Source: Paenibacillus oralis
GTDB taxonomy: Bacteria; Bacillota; Bacilli; Paenibacillales; Paenibacillaceae
DNA length: 64,000 nt
Assembly: GCF_003863965.1 (NCBI RefSeq)
Contig: NZ_RRCN01000001.1
Location: forward strand, 623,923 to 687,922
Direction of reading: 5' to 3'
Position numbers and translations under genes: made by a program. Under the pieces are notes generated by a model. That model had not been told where the DNA came from, made no database searches, and saw only the letters and a program-made list of their open reading frames with translations. Below, piece by piece: positions 35,222 to 45,255 of the stretch. Numbering within the stretch: the first letter of the stretch is position 1; each line of letters starts with the position of its first letter.

Positions 35222-35290
35222 CCGTGCATTCATCCTTTCGCGGTGTTGAGTAAAACGTTGTTTTTCATTTTACTTCTTTTTTCGGCAAGG

Positions 35291-35319
35291 AAAAAGCCGC
35301 TGAACGAGTCAGCGGCTTT
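35291..35319 (-). terminator. Intrinsic terminator upstream of wHTH-TPR gene
   Basis: GCCGCTGA / TCAGCGGC stem with UUUUUCC on the minus strand; probably stops read-through from the GH42 operon. Confidence 0.8.
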
Positions 35320-35377
35320 GTACTGCGGTTGCTGTAATGCGGTTACTGCGCTAGTTGCAATCGGGCGAGCCTGGCGC

Positions 35378-35575
35378 ATAGCGGAATTTTATGGCGTTAT
35401 TCCCATCATTTCGCCCCATTTCACCGCAATAGCGACATTTTTGGGCCCTATTAATGTGGAGCCCACTTATTTCTAACTGTTTTTGTCCGTCTGGAGGAAA
35501 ATAAGTACTTTTTATTCCGCTATTTGCTCATCCCCCGGTTTCCGCTGAAAATAGCGACATTTTTCTCCCTTATTC
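35378..35575. repeat. Intergenic repeat, family E, copy 2
   Basis: Units ATAGCGGAATTTTATGGCG at 35378, ATAGCGACATTTTTGGG at 35429, inverted AAATAAGTACTTTTTATTCC at 35499 and forward ATAGCGACATTTTTCTCCC at 35551. Spacings about 51, 70 and 52 bp. Orientation is less regular than in families A-D. Confidence 0.7.
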
Positions 35576-35676
35576 TTACCATAAGACGCGAGGAGGCTGA
35601 CTCCCCAGTTGCGAGTAGAAACTTTCCAGCTACAATTCCATTTCGGAAGTCCTGTTGCCGGAGCCCCTCCCTTTCC

Positions 35677-37761
35677 CTACGCCTGCGCCGTGCGCTTCAA
35701 AATCGCGATGCCGTGTACGGGCAACTCCAGCAGCGTGCCGGCGGATACCGCTTCGCCGCTTTCGGCATCCGTGTAGCCGCGCCCGTCAAGCTCGACGCGG
35801 GCCGCTTGGCCGGAGAAGTTCTGCACGAACACGTAATCGTGCTCCCCGTCCGTGCGCAGCTGCGCGGTCACCCCCGCCGGAAGCGCGGTTTCAAGCGCGC
35901 GGCGCACGCCGGCGTCTTGGGCGAGCTTGCCGTACAGCGCTTCGTAAAACGCAGGATCGCTGACGCGGGCCGCCAAATAATACGCTTTGCCTGCACCGAA
36001 GCGATTTACGGTTAACGCCGGTTTGCCGGCATAGAAGTCATCGCCGTAGACGCCTAGCACCCGGGAGCCTTCGGCATGGATATGCTCGCACAGCTCATGA
36101 ATTTCAAACGTGCCGCTAAGGCCAAGCTCATTCCCGCTCTCCATCACCAGACCGTTCCGGTCATGATCGTGCAGCCCGTCGATTTCCTCCGCCCACACGC
36201 CCAGCGTCTTCCGCAAAGGTCCGGGAAAGCCGTTCAGATGGCAGAGATCGTTTTCGTCGACGATGCCCGACCAATAGGTGACGAACAGCGTGCCGCCGTT
36301 TTCGACGAACCGCTCCATCTTTTTCCCGGTTTCTTCGCGGAGCAGATACGCCATCGGAACGACCAGCAGCTTATACCCGGAAAAATCGTCGAAGGAACCG
36401 ATGATGTCGGCCGGCACGCCCAATTCCCACAAAGCGCGGTACTGCTGCATGACGGTCTCTTCATAGTGAATTCCTTTGTTCCGCGGCCCCTGCGCGTCGT
36501 TGACCGCCCAGCGGTTGTCCCAGTCGAACAGGATCGCCGTCTCCGCCGGAACCGTTGTACCGAGCACCTCCGTTAGTCCGGCCAAAGTCTTCCCGAGCGA
36601 GGCCACGTCCTCGAACACGCGGGTACGCTCATGCCCGACGTGGTCGACGACCGCACCGTGGAACTTTTCGCTGGAGCCGCGGCTTTTCCGCCATTGGAAG
36701 TATTGCACCGTATCGGAGCCGTGAGCCACCGCCTGCAGCGAGGACAGCCGGTGCATGCCCGGGCGCTTCAGCTTGCTGACCGGCTGCCAGTTCGTCAAGG
36801 AGGGCGTACTTTCCATCAGCATAAACGGCTTTTTCTTCAGCGAGCGGAACAGGTCATGGTTAAAGGCGAACCAGGACGCCACGCCCGCGTCCGAATCCGC
36901 TTCGTGCCAGGTCGGATAAGCGTCCCAGGAAATGACGTCCACGGCCTTGGCGAATTCGCGGTAATCCAGCCCGTAAAACAGGTCCATCATGTTGACCGTG
37001 CACGGCAGATCGGGATTTACCGCCTTGAGCGGGGCGATTTCATGCTTGTAGAAATCGATCGTCTGATCGGAGACGAAGCGGCGCCAGTCGAGGTTTTGCC
37101 CGTGCACCATCGTCTCGCCGTGCGGCGCCGGAGATTCCACCTGCGACCAGGACGTGTACGTATGGCTCCAGAACGCCGTCCACCAAGCGCGGTTCAGCGC
37201 GTCCAGCGATCCGTATTTGCGCTTCAGCCAGCCGCGGAACGCTTCCTGGCAATAATCGCAATGGCATTCTCCGCCGTATTCGTTGGATACGTGCCAGCCG
37301 AGGATCGAAGGGTGGCTAGAATAGCGCTCCGCCAAGCGGGTGTTCATTTGCGCCACCTTCTCGCGGTACACTGGCGACGTGAAACAGTGATTATGCCGCA
37401 TGCCGTGGAGATTGCGCTGGCGGCTTGCACCTACGCGCAGCACCTCCGGATATTTCTCCGACATCCAGGCCGGGCGCGCGCCGCTGGGGGTGGCCAGCCA
37501 GGCGTAGATGCCGTTTTCCGCAAAGGTGTCCAGCACGCGGTCCAGCCATTCGAAGCGGTACAAGCCCTCCTCCGGCTCCAGCGCAACCCAGGAGAAAATC
37601 CCCACGCCCATCACGTTGCAATGGGCCAGCTTCATCATCCGGATGTCTTCGGCCAGCACCTGCGGGTCATGCAGCCATTGGTCGGGATTGTAGTCGGCGC
37701 CGTGCATAAATGCCGGGAGTTTGGCGCTGATCGGGGGAAATTTTTTGCTTTTTGTACTCAT
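35677..37761 (-). CDS. GH42 beta-galactosidase
   Basis: Cytoplasmic beta-galactosidase of 694 residues, normal length, no signal peptide. TIM barrel (about 1-390) with acid/base E161 (VSNEYGG) and nucleophile E317 (LMESTPS). Cys126, 166, 168 and 171 form the zinc cluster typical of the family. Trimerisation (about 395-600) and C-terminal domains follow. GGAGAGGAC precedes the ATG, 30 bases after the binding protein gene. Last gene of a sugar-import operon, so it probably cleaves galacto-oligosaccharides brought in by it. Confidence 0.93.
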   Translation of the reverse strand: MSTKSKKFPPISAKLPAFMHGADYNPDQWLHDPQVLAEDIRMMKLAHCNVMGVGIFSWVALEPEEGLYRFEWLDRVLDTFAENGIYAWLATPSGARPAWMSEKYPEVLRVGASRQRNLHGMRHNHCFTSPVYREKVAQMNTRLAERYSSHPSILGWHVSNEYGGECHCDYCQEAFRGWLKRKYGSLDALNRAWWTAFWSHTYTSWSQVESPAPHGETMVHGQNLDWRRFVSDQTIDFYKHEIAPLKAVNPDLPCTVNMMDLFYGLDYREFAKAVDVISWDAYPTWHEADSDAGVASWFAFNHDLFRSLKKKPFMLMESTPSLTNWQPVSKLKRPGMHRLSSLQAVAHGSDTVQYFQWRKSRGSSEKFHGAVVDHVGHERTRVFEDVASLGKTLAGLTEVLGTTVPAETAILFDWDNRWAVNDAQGPRNKGIHYEETVMQQYRALWELGVPADIIGSFDDFSGYKLLVVPMAYLLREETGKKMERFVENGGTLFVTYWSGIVDENDLCHLNGFPGPLRKTLGVWAEEIDGLHDHDRNGLVMESGNELGLSGTFEIHELCEHIHAEGSRVLGVYGDDFYAGKPALTVNRFGAGKAYYLAARVSDPAFYEALYGKLAQDAGVRRALETALPAGVTAQLRTDGEHDYVFVQNFSGQAARVELDGRGYTDAESGEAVSAGTLLELPVHGIAILKRTAQA

Positions 37762-37791
37762 GGTATCGTCCTCTCCTTCATGCGAAAGGCT

Positions 37792-39390
37792 TTATTTGGG
37801 TTGTGCGGCCAGAAAAGCGTCGATTTGGCTTTGCAGCTCTTGCTGGATTTTGTCCAGACCGGCGGCTTGCAGTTGCTTGATCAAATCGGCCTGGCCTTTA
37901 TCAAGATCGTTAATCAGTCCATATTCGAGCGGAATCGCGTAGCGGAGCATCACGTTGCCGACATTGGCGATTTCGTTCTTCACGTTCGTATCGTCAAAGA
38001 CGAAGGTTTCGAGCGGGAAATGGTACACCTTCGACTGCCAGTCTTCCAGCATTTTCGTGCCTTCTTCCGGATAAGAAGCATCGGTGCGGTTCAGCAGAGA
38101 GTTCCAGCCCCAAACGGAAAAGCCAGACAAGTTATAGTTCGTAAAGCTTGGTCCCGGGTTGTATTTGTCGTCGTCCACCGGCTCGTAATGCTTGCCGGCG
38201 ATGCCGTACATCGTAAGATCATGGATTTCCTTGTCATTTTGCAGCAGGTCGATCAGCATCAGCGAGCGCTCCGCGTTTTTGGAGGAAACATGAATTGCCA
38301 GGCCGTTTTGCGTCGAAATTGCCCCGATCTTTTTCTTGTCCGGCGTCAGATCGGCAACGGTAACTTCCATCTCCGGCTTGTCGCGGCGGATTTCGCCGAC
38401 ATTGCTCGAGATCGTACCCAGGTTTTGCGCGTAGGAGGACGTTTTTCCGGCTTTGATGTCCTGGAATACGTCGTTTTTGTTGCTGACGATGTTTTTGGAC
38501 CAGCCTTTGTTGTCGGCCAAATCTTTGTAGTACGCAATCAGGCTTTTGAACTCGGGCGTATCGTAGGCATTAAACAATTTACCGGCCGGATCGTCGATAT
38601 TATAAGCGAGCGGGAAGTTGTAATCGACCAGGTTCCATTCGTTTTGCTGCTCCAGCAAAATTTGGTCCAGCTCATGCCATTTCCAGCCGTCGGCCGGTTT
38701 GGCGCCAAACGGGCTAATGCCTTTTTCGTTCGCACCAATCGCCTTCAAATAAGCGGCGTAGGTTTCCGGGCTGTTTACCGGCTCAAGACTGTATTTTTTG
38801 CGCAGGTCTTCGCGAACCAGCACCACTTTGTCGGTCACGTCCTGGTTGTTGTTCGGCACCATGTACAGCTTCCCGCCCACTTTGGCTTGATCCCAGGAGC
38901 TTTGCGGCATCGCCGCCCACGTTTGCGGCGCGTATTTCTGCAGCATTTCATCCGTCAGCTCCAGGAACCCGCCCTTTTGCACCTGGTCGATGTAGAACGC
39001 CCAGTTTGCGGTGTAAGCGATATCAAAATCTTCATCAGCAGCGAACTTCAGCGGATACTTCTGCGTCCAGTCCGCCCAATCGAGAAACTCGGCTTCTACG
39101 GTGGCGTTGATTTTCTCTTTCAGCAGCTCGTTCAGCTTGCCGAACACTTCATCATAATCGGTCGGTTTGCCGCCGATAAGCAGCATTTTGAGCTTTACTT
39201 CCTGAGACAAGTCCGCAGAGCCGTCCGCCGCTATAGCTGCATTCGCAGCGGTGTTGTTCGAGGCCCCCGCGCCGGAGGTATTTTCGTTTGCCGCTTTATT
39301 GCCTCCTCCGCCGCCGCAAGCGGCCAGCAATGTCGTCAGCGCCAACACCATGGCCAGCAGAAATGTTGCTTTCTTTCTCATCTTTTTCAT
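37792..39390 (-). CDS. Sugar-binding lipoprotein (extracellular, DUF3502-type C-terminus)
   Basis: Solute-binding protein of 532 residues. Lipobox LLAACGG (Cys about 25), Gly/Asn/Ala-rich linker to about residue 60, then binding domain (KLKMLLIGGKPTDYDEVFG) and a C-terminal region (about 395-530) resembling DUF3502. GGGGGAA precedes the ATG. Supplies substrate to the two permeases upstream, presumably a galactoside given the adjacent GH42. A MITE-like element separates it from the permease genes. Confidence 0.92.
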   Translation of the reverse strand: MKKMRKKATFLLAMVLALTTLLAACGGGGGNKAANENTSGAGASNNTAANAAIAADGSADLSQEVKLKMLLIGGKPTDYDEVFGKLNELLKEKINATVEAEFLDWADWTQKYPLKFAADEDFDIAYTANWAFYIDQVQKGGFLELTDEMLQKYAPQTWAAMPQSSWDQAKVGGKLYMVPNNNQDVTDKVVLVREDLRKKYSLEPVNSPETYAAYLKAIGANEKGISPFGAKPADGWKWHELDQILLEQQNEWNLVDYNFPLAYNIDDPAGKLFNAYDTPEFKSLIAYYKDLADNKGWSKNIVSNKNDVFQDIKAGKTSSYAQNLGTISSNVGEIRRDKPEMEVTVADLTPDKKKIGAISTQNGLAIHVSSKNAERSLMLIDLLQNDKEIHDLTMYGIAGKHYEPVDDDKYNPGPSFTNYNLSGFSVWGWNSLLNRTDASYPEEGTKMLEDWQSKVYHFPLETFVFDDTNVKNEIANVGNVMLRYAIPLEYGLINDLDKGQADLIKQLQAAGLDKIQQELQSQIDAFLAAQPK

Positions 39391-39433
39391 ACTAGAGTTC
39401 CCCCTAATGATATGATGAAATGCTCATAAGATT

Positions 39434-39549
39434 GTTCAAAAAGTCAGGTTTTCAGCACCGAAGCGTATGCTTAGGCCCGGCTGAATTCAAGATTCGATGT
39501 CGAATCCGCTTCTTGTCCTGCTTCGTGATCAAAAGATGACTTTTTGAAC
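39434..39549. mobile_element. MITE-like element, short copy (116 bp)
   Basis: Perfect 13-bp terminal inverted repeats GTTCAAAAAGTCA / TGACTTTTTGAAC. The interior shares CAGCACCGAAGC and GGCCCGGCTGAATTCAAG with the copy at 33.7 kb. Lies inside the import operon between permease and binding protein genes; no clear target duplication. Confidence 0.75.
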
Positions 39550-39582
39550 TACATCTATTTGATAACCAGGTTTCCCCTGAGG

Positions 39583-40527
39583 TCATCCTTTAACTGCGCC
39601 GATCGTCAGGCCTTGCACGAAATAGCGTTGAATAAACGGATACGCGATCATAATCGGGCCGGTGGCGACGATCGTCATCGCCATCTTCAGGCTTTCGGTC
39701 GGGATGTCCACGCTCATGACGGCGCCGGCGGCCATCATCGCCTTGCGCATGCCGTCCATATTGCCGAGCAGCCGGTACAAGTAGTATTGGAGCGGCATCA
39801 GATCGGAATCGGAAATGAAGAGCAGCGCATTGTACCAGTCGTTCCAGTAGCCCAAGGCGATAAACAGGCCGATCGTGGCCAAAGCCGGTTTTGATAAAGG
39901 CAGGACGAAGCGGATAAAAATCTGAAAGTCGCTGGCTCCGTCGATTTTCGCCGATTCGATGATCGCTTCGGGGATGCTGCTCATAAACGATTTCATGACG
40001 ATGATATAAAACACGTTCATCAGCATCGGCAGAATCAGCACGATTAGCGTGTCTTTCAGATTCAGGTAGTTGACGATCAGCAAATACCACGGGACAAGCC
40101 CGCCGCTGAACAGCGTTGTAAAGAAGAAGAAAAAGGAGAAGTGGTTCCGCCATTTAAAATCTTTTCTCGACAGCACGTAAGCGGTCATCGAGGTCAAAAA
40201 CAGGCCGAAAAAGGTACCAAGCAAGGTGACCGATATCGTGATGCCGTAAGCTTTCAGCATCTCCTGCGGATATTTGAACAGAATGCTGTAGGCTTCCAGG
40301 GAAAAAGCCGTAGGGATGAGCTGGAACCCGTCTTCGATGATTTTGCTCTCCTCGGTGAGCGAGGAAGAGATGACAAGGATAAACGGAAAAATGCAAAATA
40401 AGGCGAACAACGTCAATGCGGTATACCCGATGATTTGCAGCAGCATGCGGTCCGCGGACCTGCGTTTTTTCTCTCCCGGCTTCACCGCCGGTTCCAGATT
40501 GTCGTACTTCGGAGCCATCGTACTCAT
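39583..40527 (-). CDS. LplC-type sugar ABC permease
   Basis: CUT1 permease of 314 residues with six hydrophobic segments, EAA loop IESAKIDGASDFQIFIRFVL and C-terminal GLTIGAVKG. AGGAGG eight bases before the ATG. Follows the LplB-type gene by 51 bases. Confidence 0.92.
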   Translation of the reverse strand: MSTMAPKYDNLEPAVKPGEKKRRSADRMLLQIIGYTALTLFALFCIFPFILVISSSLTEESKIIEDGFQLIPTAFSLEAYSILFKYPQEMLKAYGITISVTLLGTFFGLFLTSMTAYVLSRKDFKWRNHFSFFFFFTTLFSGGLVPWYLLIVNYLNLKDTLIVLILPMLMNVFYIIVMKSFMSSIPEAIIESAKIDGASDFQIFIRFVLPLSKPALATIGLFIALGYWNDWYNALLFISDSDLMPLQYYLYRLLGNMDGMRKAMMAAGAVMSVDIPTESLKMAMTIVATGPIMIAYPFIQRYFVQGLTIGAVKG

Positions 40528-40578
40528 ATCGTAAACCTCCTATATAAGTCGTTCGTGTTCATGAGGCCGCCCCGGCCG

Positions 40579-41508
40579 TTAGAACAAAGCGCGATCCTTG
40601 TCGTATTTGCGTACCGCGTAGTTCGCCAGCATAATCGTGGCAAAACCCAGAATCGACTGGTAGAAGCCGGCGGCGGCGGACATGCCGATTTCGTTCGACG
40701 TCGTCAGCGACCGGAACACGAAAGTATCGATGACGTCCGTAGCCGAGAACAGGAGGCCGTTGTTGCCGACCATATTGTAGAACATCCCGAAATCGCCGCG
40801 GAAGATGTTCCCGATGGCAAGCAGGACCAAAATGATGAGGGTAGGGTACAAATTCGGAATCGTAATTTTGAAAATCCGTTGAAACACGTTGGCGCCGTCG
40901 ATTTCCGCCGCTTCGTACATTTCCGTATCGATGCTCGTAATCGCCGCCAGGTACATGATCGTTCCGTACCCGAGCGTTTTCCAGGCCGACACGATGATGA
41001 GGATTACCGGCCAATAGGCCGCGGTATTGTAGATGTCGATCGATTCCAGGCCGACGGCGTTCAGCAGCACGTTGATCGTTCCGTAATCGTAGTTGAACAG
41101 GTTGTACGCAATCGCGCCGACGACAACCCAGGAGATGAAATAAGGCAGAAAAAGCGCGGTTTGGGTGATTTTGCGGAACCAGTTCCCGGCCACCTCAAAC
41201 AGCAAAACCGCCGCAAAAATTTGCACGATGTTGTTGACGACAATAAACGCTAAGTTGTACAGCGCGGTGTTTCTCGTAACCCGCCAGGCGTCCCCGGAGT
41301 CGAAGAAAAAGCGAAAATTGTCGAGTCCGTTCCACGGGCTTCCGAACACCCCGCCGGTATAGTTGTACTGTTTGAAGGCCAATACGATGCCCGCCATCGG
41401 TATGTAAGCGAACAACAGAAAAAACAAAACGGCCGGCGCCAGCATCAGCAGCAGCACTTTATATTTTTTCACATCGCTCCAAAAGCCGCGTCCTTTCATC
41501 TGATCCAT
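40579..41508 (-). CDS. LplB-type sugar ABC permease
   Basis: CUT1 permease of 309 residues, six hydrophobic segments, motif YIPMAGIVLAFKQYN and EAA loop YEAAEIDGANVFQRIFKITI. GAGGGGAG lies next to the ATG at 41508; a second ATG nine bases in is also possible. First transporter gene after the two-component pair. Confidence 0.92.
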   Translation of the reverse strand: MDQMKGRGFWSDVKKYKVLLLMLAPAVLFFLLFAYIPMAGIVLAFKQYNYTGGVFGSPWNGLDNFRFFFDSGDAWRVTRNTALYNLAFIVVNNIVQIFAAVLLFEVAGNWFRKITQTALFLPYFISWVVVGAIAYNLFNYDYGTINVLLNAVGLESIDIYNTAAYWPVILIIVSAWKTLGYGTIMYLAAITSIDTEMYEAAEIDGANVFQRIFKITIPNLYPTLIILVLLAIGNIFRGDFGMFYNMVGNNGLLFSATDVIDTFVFRSLTTSNEIGMSAAAGFYQSILGFATIMLANYAVRKYDKDRALF

Positions 41509-41608
41509 ACTCCCCTCTTGGTTGTCTCTATATGTATTATAGAAGGGGGCGGTTTCACGGGGGATTCAGCAAAGCAACAAAAAGCAATACTAATTCCACG
41601 ATACCCGC

Positions 41609-43183
41609 TTATATTTTTTGCGTTTTACGGTATTCGCCCGGGGTCATCCCGGTGGCCTGCTTGAATTGGCGGTTAAAATAAATGATATTTTTATAGCCCA
41701 TCTGCTCGGCGATTTCGTAGATTTTTAAGGTAGGATCGGTCAGCAGCTCGCAAACACGTTTCGTCTTCAGACCGTTCAAATAATCGCTGAAATGGACGCC
41801 GGTTTCTTCTTTAAACAAATAACCCAAATAATTCGGGGTAAAGTCGAAAAACGCGGCCACTTCCTTCAGCGTAATTTTTTGCTCCAAATTGTTCTCCACG
41901 TGCTGCATAATGTCCCGGATCAGCTTGCGCTTTTGCTTCTGCTTTTTGGCGTAAAGCAGCTCCGACAGCTCAAAAAACCGTCTCCGCAGCCACGACATGA
42001 TGTCATGGATCGTTTCAAACTGGAACAGCAGCACCGGCTGATGCGAATCCCATTTCAATAGCTCGTACAAGTTTTCGCCCATTTCCCGCAAATCGGCATG
42101 AAGTTTGGTCGTGATCCGGATGATCAGGTCGTAGACGTCGTTTTTCTGGGCGAGGGGCACCCCTTGATAAAAAAGCTCCAGCAAGCAGTCGTCGATCGTG
42201 ACCAGGTCATAGTGCAAAATCGCCTTCAGCATCCGCTCGAGGATTTCATCCGTCCGCTTGGACGCAAACCGGCTTTCCGGCGAAAACACACCGGCCTCCC
42301 GGATCAGCCGGTCTTTGCCGACGAGCCATTTCGCGCTCAGCGCCGCCTGGGCCTGACGGTAGGACTCGCGCAGCTGCTGCCCGTCATAGGCAAACCCGCC
42401 GGCGCCGACGGTGACGGAAAACGGGGAAATCTGCCGAACGGCGCGGATCAGTTCCTCGAGCATTTCCAGAAACGTCGTTTCCGGAACGGCCGACAGCAGG
42501 ACGAACCTCGTCGGATGATTGACGAGAAAAGTGCCCATTTTCATTTCCAGCGAAAAATGCTGAACGAAATCCATCACTTTATGGATTTGCCGGCGCCGTT
42601 CGTCCTCGGCCATCGCTCCCGTCTTCCACTCGAGATCATCGATTTCGACCAAAGCGGCCGCCGTTCCCGTTTTCAGGAGCGTGTCCAAAAAACCGCGGAT
42701 ATGGCACTCCACCTGCTCCGGCGAGATATCGTTCAGCCAACGCAGCAGCAGTTCTTCATTCACCAGGGTCAGCGCTTCCGCAAATGTACGGTCCTGGTCG
42801 CGCTCACGCTCGATTTCGGCGCATAGCTCGCCGACCATTTTGTACAACTCCTGGTCCTCCACCGGTTTCAGCAGATAACCCGACACGCTGATTCTGATCG
42901 CTTCCTTGGCGTATTCGAAATCGTCATGGCCGCTGATGAATATGATTTTGACATGCGGATTGATTTCTTTCGCTTTCCGGGCAAATTCAATCCCCGACAT
43001 AATCGGCATGCGGATATCGGACAGGATCAAGTCGATGCGCTCCTGCTCCATCGCTTTTAACGCATTGAAGCCGTTGTTGGCCGTGGCCGCCACCTGGAGA
43101 TTCAATCCGCCGGCCAGCACTCTGCGGCGCAGCCACTCGAGGTCAATCGCTTCGTCATCAACCAGCAATACATTGATTTTCAT
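41609..43183 (-). CDS. YesN-type response regulator (AraC HTH)
   Basis: Response regulator of 524 residues: receiver (about 1-120; DDEAIDLEWLRRR, phosphoacceptor Asp in LILSDIRMPIMSG, Lys in LLKPV), a long middle region, and two AraC-type HTHs at the end (about 420-520; ITLKEVAAFFDFTPNYLG, KIYEIAEQMGYKNIIYFNRQFK). The ATG at 43183 is chosen because GGAGG ends nine bases upstream. Expected to activate the adjacent import operon in response to an extracellular sugar sensed by the partner kinase. Confidence 0.9.
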   Translation of the reverse strand: MKINVLLVDDEAIDLEWLRRRVLAGGLNLQVAATANNGFNALKAMEQERIDLILSDIRMPIMSGIEFARKAKEINPHVKIIFISGHDDFEYAKEAIRISVSGYLLKPVEDQELYKMVGELCAEIERERDQDRTFAEALTLVNEELLLRWLNDISPEQVECHIRGFLDTLLKTGTAAALVEIDDLEWKTGAMAEDERRRQIHKVMDFVQHFSLEMKMGTFLVNHPTRFVLLSAVPETTFLEMLEELIRAVRQISPFSVTVGAGGFAYDGQQLRESYRQAQAALSAKWLVGKDRLIREAGVFSPESRFASKRTDEILERMLKAILHYDLVTIDDCLLELFYQGVPLAQKNDVYDLIIRITTKLHADLREMGENLYELLKWDSHQPVLLFQFETIHDIMSWLRRRFFELSELLYAKKQKQKRKLIRDIMQHVENNLEQKITLKEVAAFFDFTPNYLGYLFKEETGVHFSDYLNGLKTKRVCELLTDPTLKIYEIAEQMGYKNIIYFNRQFKQATGMTPGEYRKTQKI

Positions 43184-43214
43184 ATCTGTCATCCTCCGGA
43201 TGTTTTAAGCGTGA

Positions 43215-43245
43215 GTTCAAAAAGTCGGCTTTTCAGCACCGAGAA
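43215..43245. repeat. Solo end of MITE-like element
   Basis: GTTCAAAAAGTC then GCTTTTCAGCACCGA, matching the left end of the 33.7- and 39.4-kb elements; no right end nearby. It lies between the kinase and regulator genes. Confidence 0.65.
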
Positions 43246-43370
43246 GGTTCTTCTATTTCGAGCATACTTGCAGGTACTTGCCAAGAATATAGCGGTTTCC
43301 AACAAAAACCTATACAAATTCACCGATTTTAATAGATTTGGCGATGATTCCCATCCTTGAAAATTCCGGG

Positions 43371-45086
43371 TTACTCCAAAGCGGGCTGGTCTTCCGTGTT
43401 GGCCGGGAGCATGATGCGCACCGTCGTTCCCCCGCCGTAAACGCTGGCGATGCGAATTCCGTATTTATCGCCGTACCGCAGCTTGATTCGTTCGTTTACG
43501 TTTTTGACGCCGTAGCCGCCGGTTTGGCTTGGTCCGATCCATAGCCGGCTCACCGTCTCTGGCCGCATGCCGATGCCGTTGTCGATCACCTTCAGCTCGA
43601 TTTGACCGCCTATTTGTTGCCCTTTGATGATGATGGCGATCGTTTCGCCGAACCAGGCATGCTTAAAGCTGTTTTCCACAAAAGGCTGCAAAATGAGCTT
43701 CATAACCTGAACCTGCAAAATGGAAGGGGCCACATCGATATGGACCGTAAACGCCCCGGCGTATTTGACGCGTTGAATGTCCAGGTACGTCTCGACCTGC
43801 TTTAATTCGTTTTCGAGCGGTGTAAACACGTTGCCCTGGTTTAAGGTCAGGCGGTAAAAACGGGATAAGCCCTGCACCATTTGGGTTACTTTTTCCGCTT
43901 CTCCCAAGTTGGCCAGGCTGCTGATCGTGGACAGCGTGTTGTATAGAAAATGCGGGTTGATCTGCGCCTGCAGCGCCTCCAGTTCGGCCTGCTTTTTCTG
44001 AATGCCCTGCACGTAAACGCTGTTGATCAACGTCTGGATATTGGCGGCCATGACGTTAAACGCATCGGCGATGTGGACGAATTCATCGTTGCCGGAAAAG
44101 CGGATCCGCTTCTGAAAGTTGCCGTCCTGAAACGATCGCACCAGCGCAACGATACGCTTCATTTTGCGGCCGGACAAGCGGGCGACGATGTACCCGATGG
44201 CCGCCATGCAGGCAAAGCTGATCGTACAGACGGTAAGAATCACCCGCTGCAGCCGGCCGGCATCTTTCGTTAAATATGCTTTGGGCACCAGCGCTTCGAT
44301 CACGAAATCCGTTCCCGGTATCGGTTCCTTCAGGCTTAAGTAGGAATTTCCGTCATAGCTTTGCGCGGCGCTGCCCCGCTGGTACAGCAGCTCCCCGGAT
44401 GAAGCCGTATCGATCAGGCGGATGGTGATGCCCTCCTCGACGGGAAAGGTGGAGAAATCGCCGAACAGGTCGTCGAGCGACGCCGTGATGCGGACGTAGC
44501 CGATGACGGTCATATTTCCGCTGTACGACACCAGCCTGCGGATGTGAGAGATGTTCCCGAGCCGCTGGTCCGTATCGATTTGCAGCCAGATGTTGTCCCG
44601 CTCCGAATCCTTGAATTCTTTGTACCATGCGCTGTCCTTAATGTCCTCGAACGGCAGAATATAGTAATCGCTGTCCCTGATCGGCTCCTCCAGGTTATCG
44701 CCCGATACGAAATACAGCTCATCGTTGAGCGTATATAACATTAACCGGATATCGTTTCCGAATAACTTCAGCGGCGCCGTGATTTCAGGCACGATCTTAT
44801 CCAGCATGGCCAAGTAGATGTCGTAGGCCTCCCCTTTGGTCTGCAGCGCCCGCTGAAAAGCGAGGTTGCTGAACAACGTGTCCGACATCCGCTGGATTTC
44901 GTCCATTTGATAACGGATGTTGCTTCGGGCCTGCTCCATACCTGTCCGAATGTTCGTCTCCGCCATTTCCGTTCTCGACTGGATCAGCATCGAATAAGAA
45001 GTGTAGCCGATGATGGCATCCGTCAACAGGACGAGCAGCAGGTATGGGATCAGCATTTTGTAGGTAAAAGGGATATATTTTTTCAT
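43371..45086 (-). CDS. YesM-type sensor histidine kinase
   Basis: Membrane kinase of 571 residues. First helix about 8-28, extracellular dCache-like sensor (about 30-280), second helix (about 285-307), HAMP, His_kinase domain with phosphoacceptor in QINPHFLYNT, and an ATPase domain (VENSFKHAW, DNGIGM, GYGVKNVNERIKLRYG). The ATG at 45086 is used, as the longer frame upstream has no ribosome site and no family match; the site before it (GATGGATG) is weak. Paired with the YesN-type regulator 187 bases downstream. Confidence 0.88.
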   Translation of the reverse strand: MKKYIPFTYKMLIPYLLLVLLTDAIIGYTSYSMLIQSRTEMAETNIRTGMEQARSNIRYQMDEIQRMSDTLFSNLAFQRALQTKGEAYDIYLAMLDKIVPEITAPLKLFGNDIRLMLYTLNDELYFVSGDNLEEPIRDSDYYILPFEDIKDSAWYKEFKDSERDNIWLQIDTDQRLGNISHIRRLVSYSGNMTVIGYVRITASLDDLFGDFSTFPVEEGITIRLIDTASSGELLYQRGSAAQSYDGNSYLSLKEPIPGTDFVIEALVPKAYLTKDAGRLQRVILTVCTISFACMAAIGYIVARLSGRKMKRIVALVRSFQDGNFQKRIRFSGNDEFVHIADAFNVMAANIQTLINSVYVQGIQKKQAELEALQAQINPHFLYNTLSTISSLANLGEAEKVTQMVQGLSRFYRLTLNQGNVFTPLENELKQVETYLDIQRVKYAGAFTVHIDVAPSILQVQVMKLILQPFVENSFKHAWFGETIAIIIKGQQIGGQIELKVIDNGIGMRPETVSRLWIGPSQTGGYGVKNVNERIKLRYGDKYGIRIASVYGGGTTVRIMLPANTEDQPALE

Positions 45087-45255
45087 ACATCCATCATATC
45101 GGCGGGAAGCATCAATGGAAACAGCGAATCCTAACAATCCTTGCCGTTTCAAATTGCAAAAAATGCTATGTTCTTTTGAGAACGCTTCCCCTATGCTTAA
45201 GCCATAACCGGTTGTATTGCTTGACGATACTAGTATCAAAAAAAGAGGGAACGGC

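Noticed and set aside
36631..39429. 932-residue plus-strand open frame
   Set aside because: It lies antisense to the GH42 and binding protein genes, is Arg/His-rich with no domain, and has no ribosome site; a GC-driven shadow frame.
45172..45187. cre box before the PRD activator (TGAGAACGCTTCCC)
   Set aside because: The last positions miss the consensus WCA; too weak compared with the three full matches.
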